Origin: Acidimicrobiales bacterium
GTDB lineage: Bacteria; Actinomycetota; Acidimicrobiia; Acidimicrobiales; RAAP-2
Assembly: GCA_017882985.1 (NCBI GenBank)
Contig: JADGOK010000071.1
Coordinates: 1-5,892 of the forward strand
Reading direction: 5' to 3'
DNA: 5,892 nt
In this document: in pieces, positions 1 through 5,892 of the stretch
Numbering within the stretch: the first letter of the stretch is position 1
How the letters are laid out: every line of letters starts with the position of its first letter
The notes under the pieces: model-generated
Seen by the model: only the letters and a program-made list of their open reading frames with translations
Database searches by the model: none
Told to the model about the DNA's origin: nothing
Made by a program: the position numbers and the translations under genes

Positions 1-2285
<2,285 letters not shown>

Positions 2286-2322
2286 ATCGAGACCCAGCCT
2301 AACGGTCGAAGTGGGGTTGCTT

Positions 2323-2336
2323 CAGGGCTGCGAGTG
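2323..2336. repeat. Left arm of a perfect 14-base inverted repeat
   Basis: CAGGGCTGCGAGTG on the plus strand is the exact reverse complement of 2566-2579, with 229 bases between the arms. The similarity may continue inward (TCTG follows here directly, and follows the other copy after two extra bases). The arm sits 38 bases before the secA start, inside the predicted leader. No flanking target-site duplication is evident, so it is not called a mobile element. Confidence 0.75.
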
Positions 2337-2389
2337 TCTGACCTGGTCTTTGACCCCACACTTGCCTGCAGCGGTGTCCGTGCGCGCCT

Positions 2390-2412
2390 CCGGCAGCGAA
2401 AACGCTCTCCGG
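2390..2412 (-). other. Small hairpin in the predicted secA leader
   Basis: In the minus-strand RNA, AGCG and CGCT close a TTTT loop, and after a short internal bulge (AG on one side, G on the other) an outer CCGG/CCGG stem continues the fold. It lies about 100 bases before the secA start. No U run follows, so it is not a standard terminator. It could be a leader structure or chance pairing in GC-rich DNA. Confidence 0.3.
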
Positions 2413-2477
2413 CGACGTCGTCGCACACTTCACCGGCTCCCAAACCGACCACTTTGACCGGTCCAGGGCAGGACTTA

Positions 2478-2506
2478 CTTCTAAACCGCGCCATGCTCAG
2501 CGTCAA
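2478..2506 (-). promoter_or_regulatory. Candidate sigma-70-type promoter for secA
   Basis: On the minus strand TTGACG (2506-2501) is followed after exactly 17 bases by TAGAAG (2483-2478). This matches the TTGACA/TATAAT consensus at 5 of 6 and 4 of 6 positions with ideal spacing. A start site near 2471 is inferred, giving secA an untranslated leader of roughly 186 bases. The promoter would let secA be transcribed independently of the birA-rfbD-glycosyltransferase operon. Predicted from motif match only. Confidence 0.5.
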
Positions 2507-2565
2507 CAAGACGCCTTACGTGGGTCGTTTCGCCCGCGGCTGGCATCGACTTGCAACCACAGAAC

Positions 2566-2579
2566 CACTCGCAGCCCTG
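2566..2579. repeat. Right arm of the 14-base inverted repeat
   Basis: CACTCGCAGCCCTG on the plus strand pairs perfectly with 2323-2336. It lies 24 bases past the glycosyltransferase stop codon and upstream of the predicted secA promoter. Only RNA reading through from the glycosyltransferase gene would therefore contain both arms. Confidence 0.75.
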
Positions 2580-2603
2580 GACCTATTCTACGCGCCGGCG
2601 GAC

Positions 2604-3446
2604 CTAGGACTTCGGGCGCATCAACAAGACGAGGCCGAGGCGCAGCCCCAGCACGAGCGTGGCGAGGGGCGCCAGCAACCTTCGCAGTCCCTTCGCCGTC
2701 TGCCACTCGAAACGCAGCGCGCCCGCGTGGTGCGCGACGAGCATCGCGCGAGAGGCACGTTGGCGCGACAGGCCCTCGATGTGGGTCACCGCCGCGTCGT
2801 GGACGGCCGCCACGGCGTAACCGTGTTCGCGTACCTGCCAGCACAGCGCCATGTCTTCGGCGAACATGAAGTACCGCTCGTCAAAGCCGCCGATCGCCTC
2901 GAAGACGTCGCGGCGGATGAGAAAACACGCCCCCGAGACCCAGTCGACCGTGCCGTCGGGTCGAGGGGATCGGTAGGCGCGGGTCGCGGGGTTGTTCGCC
3001 CACAACGGCGCGAGCAGCGCGTGCGCCCCGGCCAACCAGAAGTTGGGAAAGACCCGCTGGGACGGGTAGATCGAACCATCGGGTCGCTGAATCTGAGGAC
3101 CGACCACCGCGACGTTGGGGTGGGTGTCGAGGTAGGCCGTCAATGCGCTCACCGCGCCCGGATGAATCACGACGTCGGGGTTCGACACCAACAGGTACCT
3201 CGAGTGCTTGGCCACCGCGGCGCCACGATTGACACCACGCCCGTAGCCGAGATTGAGACCTGGTTCGACGAGCACCACGTCGTCGTGACCCACGAGCGCC
3301 GGCGGTGTGGAACCGCGCTCCCCGTTCTCCACGACGACGATGTCCACGACGCCGTTGGTACGAAGTGACGCGAGACAGCCCGTCAGGGCGTCACCGGCGT
3401 GGTAGTCAACAACGACGGCCGCGACGTCGTGGGCGACGTCGTTCAT
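2604..3446 (-). CDS. Family 2 glycosyltransferase, WbbL/rhamnosyltransferase-like
   Basis: This 280-residue protein is a GT-A fold transferase that probably moves a sugar from a nucleotide donor to a cell-envelope lipid or glycan on the cytoplasmic side of the membrane. Visible features: an N-terminal beta strand VAAVVVDYH (8-16), the N-x-GYG-x-x-N segment (65-73), SNPD as the DXD-type metal/nucleotide site (88-91), VVGPQIQRPDG (114-124), WVSGACFLIRR (169-179), GGFDERYFMFAEDMALCW (186-203) with the ED acceptor/base motif, and a conserved His at 222. A hydrophobic stretch near residues 257-276 may anchor the C-terminus. The ATG at 3446 overlaps the rfbD stop as ATGA and starts just before the GT-A strand. 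An upstream in-frame start at 3536 would add 30 Arg-rich residues inside rfbD and is less likely. Placement right after rfbD suggests dTDP-L-rhamnose as donor, as for mycobacterial WbbL, but substrate is inferred. Confidence 0.9.
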   Translation of the reverse strand: MNDVAHDVAAVVVDYHAGDALTGCLASLRTNGVVDIVVVENGERGSTPPALVGHDDVVLVEPGLNLGYGRGVNRGAAVAKHSRYLLVSNPDVVIHPGAVSALTAYLDTHPNVAVVGPQIQRPDGSIYPSQRVFPNFWLAGAHALLAPLWANNPATRAYRSPRPDGTVDWVSGACFLIRRDVFEAIGGFDERYFMFAEDMALCWQVREHGYAVAAVHDAAVTHIEGLSRQRASRAMLVAHHAGALRFEWQTAKGLRRLLAPLATLVLGLRLGLVLLMRPKS

Positions 3447-4372
3447 GACGCGTCGCGCCGACCAACGCGGTCCGCCAGTAACCGGCTGACGCCGTCGCGC
3501 CACGCGGGCAGCGCCAGCCAGGACTGCGCCTGCCACTTGGCGGTCGAAAGGTCGCTGCGCGTCGGTCGGGTCGCGAGCGGTGCCGGATCGAGGTCGCTCG
3601 TCGCGATGGGCGTCGCGAACGTGTCCTCACGCCCGAGCACGGAACCGGCGAACCGCGCGACCTCGAACCACGTCGTCGTCCCGGTGTTGGCCACGTGCCA
3701 CACTCCCCCGGGTCGTTGACGCACCATCGTCACGAGCGCGCGCGCCAGGTCCGCCGCGAGGGTGACCGTTCCGGTCTGGTCGTTGACGAAGCGCACGTTC
3801 GCCCCCGACGCGGCGCGATCGGCGATCACGTGCAGGACGTTCTTTCCCCGCACGCCCATGACCCACGACGTGCGCACGACGGTGTCCTCGTCCGAGCACA
3901 GCAATTCGCCCGCGAGTTTCGAGCCGCCGTAGACGTTGAGCGGATTGGCGTCATCGTCTTCGACGTACGCGGTTCCCTTGGTGCCGTCGAACACGTAGTC
4001 AGTCGAAATCGTGATCAAGTGGGCACCCGCGTCGTGGGCGGCAGTCGAGAGCGACTCGGTCGCCGTGGCGTTCACGGCGTAACAGTTCTCCACGTCGCTC
4101 TCCGCACGGTCGACGGCGGTGTACGCGGCCAGGTGCACGATCACGTCCGGTCTCGACACGTCGATGGCCTGGGCCACCGCGTCACGGTCGGTCACGTCAA
4201 GATCGTGGCGACCGAGAGCGAGCACGATGAACTCGTCGTCCGCAACCGGTTGCCCGTCGGGTTGAAACGTCGCGTCGGCGCCGAGCGGGATGGCGCCCGA
4301 GAGAATGTCCACGAGATCAACGCCCACCTGTCCCGAGGCGCCCGTGACGAGCACGCGCGTCGGACTGGTCAC
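3443..4372 (-). CDS. rfbD: dTDP-4-dehydrorhamnose reductase (RmlD/RfbD)
   Basis: RfbD carries out the last step of dTDP-L-rhamnose synthesis, NAD(P)H-dependent reduction of dTDP-4-dehydrorhamnose. The 309-residue product is an extended short-chain dehydrogenase. It has the nucleotide-binding GASGQVG loop (11-17), RPDVIVHLAAYTAVDRAES (74-92), the catalytic STDYVFDG segment (123-130, with T124, D125), the YxxxK pair Y148/K152 in NVYGGSKLAGE, VNDQTGT (196-202), GTTTW (231-235), and RPTRSDLSTAKW near the C-terminus (269-280), which matches the family's RPxxSxLxxxK signature. The start is GTG at 4372, overlapping the birA stop as GTGA, with AGGA nine bases upstream (4385-4382); the longer frame from 4477 would add an Arg-rich stretch inside birA. 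The segment after the first helix (about 25-50) is roughly 16 residues longer than in E. coli RfbD, and the usual Pro in the DQxGxPT motif is Val. Other rhamnose pathway genes are not in the window. Confidence 0.95.
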   Translation of the reverse strand: MTSPTRVLVTGASGQVGVDLVDILSGAIPLGADATFQPDGQPVADDEFIVLALGRHDLDVTDRDAVAQAIDVSRPDVIVHLAAYTAVDRAESDVENCYAVNATATESLSTAAHDAGAHLITISTDYVFDGTKGTAYVEDDDANPLNVYGGSKLAGELLCSDEDTVVRTSWVMGVRGKNVLHVIADRAASGANVRFVNDQTGTVTLAADLARALVTMVRQRPGGVWHVANTGTTTWFEVARFAGSVLGREDTFATPIATSDLDPAPLATRPTRSDLSTAKWQAQSWLALPAWRDGVSRLLADRVGRRDAS

Positions 4373-5115
4373 GAAGCGCCATCCTGAGCGCGCAGGTGCA
4401 CCACGTCGCCGACGAAGAACTTCATCTCGCCGTCCTCGGTGTCGACCACCAATCGTCCATGGGTGTCGACGCGGCACGCCTCGCCGACAAAGACCTCGTT
4501 CAGCGTCTCGACGCGCACCACCTGGCCCAACGTGAGCAGCGCGCGTTCGTACTCGTCGCGCAGGGCCGAGCGCCCCACTTCAGAGTCGAGGCTGTCGCGA
4601 CGCACTTCGAGCTCTTCGAGCACGATGTCGAGCAGCGCGCGCGGCGTGACGCGCACGCCCGACGCCTCGAGGACGTTCGTGGACGTCGATGGATCGGGAC
4701 TGCTCGTCAGATTGACGCCAAAACCCACGACGACCCCCCACTCGTCACCCGTCGTCACGATCTCGGCGAGCAGACCAGCGAGTTTACGGTTTTCGACCAT
4801 CAGGTCGTTGGGCCACTTGAGACCGGGACGCACGCCACAGAGGCGCACGAGTGCCGCCCGAACGGCGAGCGCGACGGCCGCGACGACCAGTTGCAGTTGG
4901 TCGGCATCGATCGCGGGACGCAAGAGTACCGAGCACAACAAGGCGGTACCCGTCGGTGACTCCCATCGTCGATCGAGACGGCCCCGACCGTTCGACTGGA
5001 AGTCCGCGTACGCCGCCAGCCCCTCGTCGGCGCCCTCGTTGGCCTTCTTCACCAGCCAGGTGTTGGTCGAGTCGATCTCCATAAAGTGCTCGACGCGCCA
5101 AATCATTGGATTCAC
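4369..5115 (-). CDS. birA: Biotin--[acetyl-CoA-carboxylase] ligase, catalytic-only type
   Basis: The enzyme activates biotin with ATP to biotinyl-5'-AMP and transfers it to a lysine of biotin carrier domains, such as those of acyl-CoA carboxylases. The 248-residue protein begins directly in the catalytic domain: DSTN (15-18), the biotinyl-AMP loop GRGRLDRRW (43-51), KWPND with the catalytic Lys (100-104), KLAGLLAE (111-118) and GFGVNL (131-136). A small C-terminal barrel (about 196-245) ends with GDVVHLR. There is no N-terminal winged helix, so this is a group I ligase and should not act as a biotin repressor as E. coli BirA does. I chose GTG at 5115, six bases after a TANNNT -10 element, which fits a leaderless message; ATG at 5106 (Met4) is the alternative. 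It is the first gene of a three-gene overlapping operon and is divergent from a biotin carboxylase gene whose product is a likely target. Confidence 0.95.
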   Translation of the reverse strand: MNPMIWRVEHFMEIDSTNTWLVKKANEGADEGLAAYADFQSNGRGRLDRRWESPTGTALLCSVLLRPAIDADQLQLVVAAVALAVRAALVRLCGVRPGLKWPNDLMVENRKLAGLLAEIVTTGDEWGVVVGFGVNLTSSPDPSTSTNVLEASGVRVTPRALLDIVLEELEVRRDSLDSEVGRSALRDEYERALLTLGQVVRVETLNEVFVGEACRVDTHGRLVVDTEDGEMKFFVGDVVHLRAQDGAS

Positions 5116-5118
5116 GTC

Positions 5119-5134
5119 TAAACATTAGGGTTTA
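5119..5134. promoter_or_regulatory. Short inverted repeat in the birA/carboxylase divergent control region
   Basis: TAAAC (5119-5123) and GTTTA (5130-5134) form 5-base inverted half-sites around six bases. The site overlaps the proposed birA -10 element and lies upstream of the carboxylase gene, where a repressor could control both directions. It is short, AT-rich and possibly chance. It does not match, in spacing, the biotin-regulator (BioQ) operator as I remember it. Confidence 0.25.
5122..5127 (-). promoter_or_regulatory. Candidate -10 element for a leaderless birA transcript
   Basis: On the minus strand TAATGT (5127-5122) fits the TANNNT -10 pattern and ends exactly six bases before the GTG at 5115. 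That places the transcription start at or next to the start codon, the arrangement typical of leaderless genes in actinobacteria. No convincing -35 box is present about 17 bases upstream, and no Shine-Dalgarno precedes the GTG, which agrees with a leaderless reading. Inferred from sequence only. Confidence 0.45.
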
Positions 5135-5168
5135 AGCGGTGGGTGGTAGAAAATAGCAGTCCCGGTAC

Positions 5169-5173
5169 GGAGG
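5169..5173 (+). promoter_or_regulatory. Shine-Dalgarno site for the biotin carboxylase gene
   Basis: GGAGG ends five bases before the GTG at 5179 and is the clearest ribosome binding site in the window. It decides the carboxylase start. A possible -10 for the same gene is TAGAAA (5147-5152), without a recognisable -35. Confidence 0.8.
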
Positions 5174-5178
5174 TTGAC

Positions 5179-5892
5179 GTGTTAAAGAAAGTCCTCATCG
5201 CCAATCGAGGCGAGATCGCGGTGCGCATTATCCGCACCTGCCGCGAAATGGGCATCACCACCGTCGCCGTCTACTCCGAGCTCGACCGCAACGCGCTGCA
5301 CGTACGCCTCGCCGACGAGGCGTACGCCCTCGGGGGCTCCACCGCGGCCGAGAGCTACCTCAACACCGACGCCATCCTGGACGTCATCGAGCGCTCCGAC
5401 GCCGACGCCGTCCACCCGGGCTACGGCTTCTTCTCCGAGAACACCGATTTCGCCAGGGCGATCACGTCGCGCGGCGTGACGTTCATCGGTCCCCCGCCCG
5501 AAGCCATCGAGGTGATGGGTGACAAGATCTCGTCGCGCCTCGCCGCCGAGGCAGTGGGCGTCGCCGGCGTGCCCGGTCGCAGTGAGGCCCTTGGTCACGC
5601 GGACGAAGTGGTCGCGTTCGGCCACGAGTTCGGCTGGCCCGTCGCGATTAAGGCGGCCTACGGCGGTGGCGGACGCGGGATGAAAGTGGTCGAAGGACCC
5701 AACGACGCGCCGAGCGCTCTCGAGAGCGCCCAACGCGAAGCGCTCAGTTACTTCGGTCGCGGCGAATGTTACGTCGAGCGCTACCTCACCAAACCGCGCC
5801 ACATCGAGATGCAGATCCTCGCCGACGCGCACGGCAACACCCTCTGGCTCGGGGAACGGGACTGTTCGGCCCAGCGTCGCCACCAGAAGCTC
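5179..5892 (+). CDS. accC: Acyl-CoA carboxylase biotin carboxylase (alpha) subunit, N-terminal 238 codons (continues past right edge)
   Basis: This is the ATP-grasp biotin carboxylase that carboxylates biotin with bicarbonate and ATP, the first half-reaction of acetyl- or propionyl-CoA carboxylase. From GTG 5179 the product reads [20 protein letters not shown]. It then shows [10 protein letters not shown] (79-88), GDK (114-116), the ATP-binding Lys in [13 protein letters not shown] (156-168), EYxx-like YVERYL (198-203), RHIEMQ (207-212), GERDCS (225-230) and QRRHQKL (232-238). The biotin carboxylase N-domain and part of the ATP-grasp B-domain are therefore present and intact. In actinobacteria this protein is commonly about 590-600 residues and ends in a biotin carrier domain (AccA type), while stand-alone AccC is about 450; the missing part would decide which applies and whether acetyl-, propionyl- or another acyl-CoA is used. 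The divergent birA supplies the biotinylating enzyme. The gene symbol is by family only. Confidence 0.95.
   Translation, partial: MLKKVLIANRGEIAVRIIRTCREMGITTVAVYSELDRNALHVRLADEAYALGGSTAAESYLNTDAILDVIERSDADAVHPGYGFFSENTDFARAITSRGVTFIGPPPEAIEVMGDKISSRLAAEAVGVAGVPGRSEALGHADEVVAFGHEFGWPVAIKAAYGGGGRGMKVVEGPNDAPSALESAQREALSYFGRGECYVERYLTKPRHIEMQILADAHGNTLWLGERDCSAQRRHQKL

Larger units (their letters stand above)
2286..2603. other. Non-coding gap between the glycosyltransferase gene and secA
   Basis: These 318 bases separate two genes on the same strand in a window where the other same-strand junctions overlap by 4 bases. The gap holds a candidate secA promoter (2478-2506), a leader hairpin (2390-2412), a perfect 14-base inverted repeat (2323-2336 with 2566-2579), an 8-base palindrome GACCGGTC (2456-2463), and CTTTGACC twice in direct orientation (2348-2355, 2452-2459). 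GGACCTA also occurs twice (2579-2585 and 2600-2606), the second copy covering the glycosyltransferase stop codon. I find no GC-rich hairpin followed by a T run, so there is no clear intrinsic terminator for the upstream operon. The reading frames crossing the gap lack the third-position G/C bias of the real genes. No tRNA or recognised riboswitch was seen. Confidence 0.75.

Noticed and set aside
2323..2579. A small transposon-derived (MITE-like) element bounded by the 14-base inverted repeat.
   Set aside because: No target-site duplication flanks the arms, no other copy is visible, and the interior carries what looks like the native secA promoter. Kept only as an alternative in the findings.
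2579..2606. An intrinsic terminator after the glycosyltransferase gene, suggested by the palindrome CGCCGGCG and GGACCTA repeats.
   Set aside because: The palindrome leaves no proper loop, there is no following T run, and the GGACCTA copies are direct rather than inverted.
3695..4387. Plus-strand frame of 230 codons opposite rfbD.
   Set aside because: Rich in Val/Arg/His/Gly with no domain features, antisense to a gene with intact catalytic motifs.
5182..5883. A 233-codon minus-strand frame opposite the biotin carboxylase gene.
   Set aside because: The plus-strand frame encodes clear biotin carboxylase motifs with a strong ribosome binding site; the antisense frame is a composition shadow.

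Overview
The window looks like ordinary chromosomal DNA of a high-GC actinobacterium. The evidence is strong G/C preference at third codon positions, GTG starts, very tight gene junctions, a biotin ligase without a DNA-binding domain, and a SecA and biotin carboxylase of actinobacterial appearance. An acidimicrobial or related environmental lineage is my best guess, but the sequence alone does not fix the genus. I see no mobile element, CRISPR array, tRNA or rRNA.

Layout from left to right: (1) 1-2285, minus strand: the N-terminal 761 codons of secA, the preprotein translocase ATPase, cut by the left edge. (2) 2286-2603: a 318-base non-coding gap holding a good candidate secA promoter, a long leader with a small hairpin, and a perfect 14-base inverted repeat whose arms lie 229 bases apart. 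(3) 2604-5115, minus strand: three genes joined by 4-base stop/start overlaps, transcribed birA, then rfbD (rmlD, dTDP-4-dehydrorhamnose reductase), then a family 2 glycosyltransferase resembling WbbL-type rhamnosyltransferases. (4) 5116-5178: a short, AT-richer divergent control region. (5) 5179-5892, plus strand: the first 238 codons of the biotin carboxylase subunit of an acyl-CoA carboxylase, cut by the right edge.

Two functional themes can be read. BirA attaches biotin to the carrier domain of acyl-CoA carboxylases, and its gene is divergent from such a carboxylase gene, so the pair shares 63 bases of control DNA. RfbD makes dTDP-L-rhamnose and the next gene probably transfers a sugar, plausibly that rhamnose, to a cell-envelope lipid or glycan. 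SecA serves general protein export and appears to have its own promoter. As I recall it, Mycobacterium tuberculosis carries the same functions in one chromosomal region (secA1, wbbL1-rmlD, birA, acc genes), so this arrangement may be a compact form of an old actinobacterial neighbourhood.

Nothing here is clearly a new biological system. The points most worth a second look are the 14-base inverted repeat and leader upstream of secA, and the probable leaderless birA promoter with an overlapping inverted repeat.
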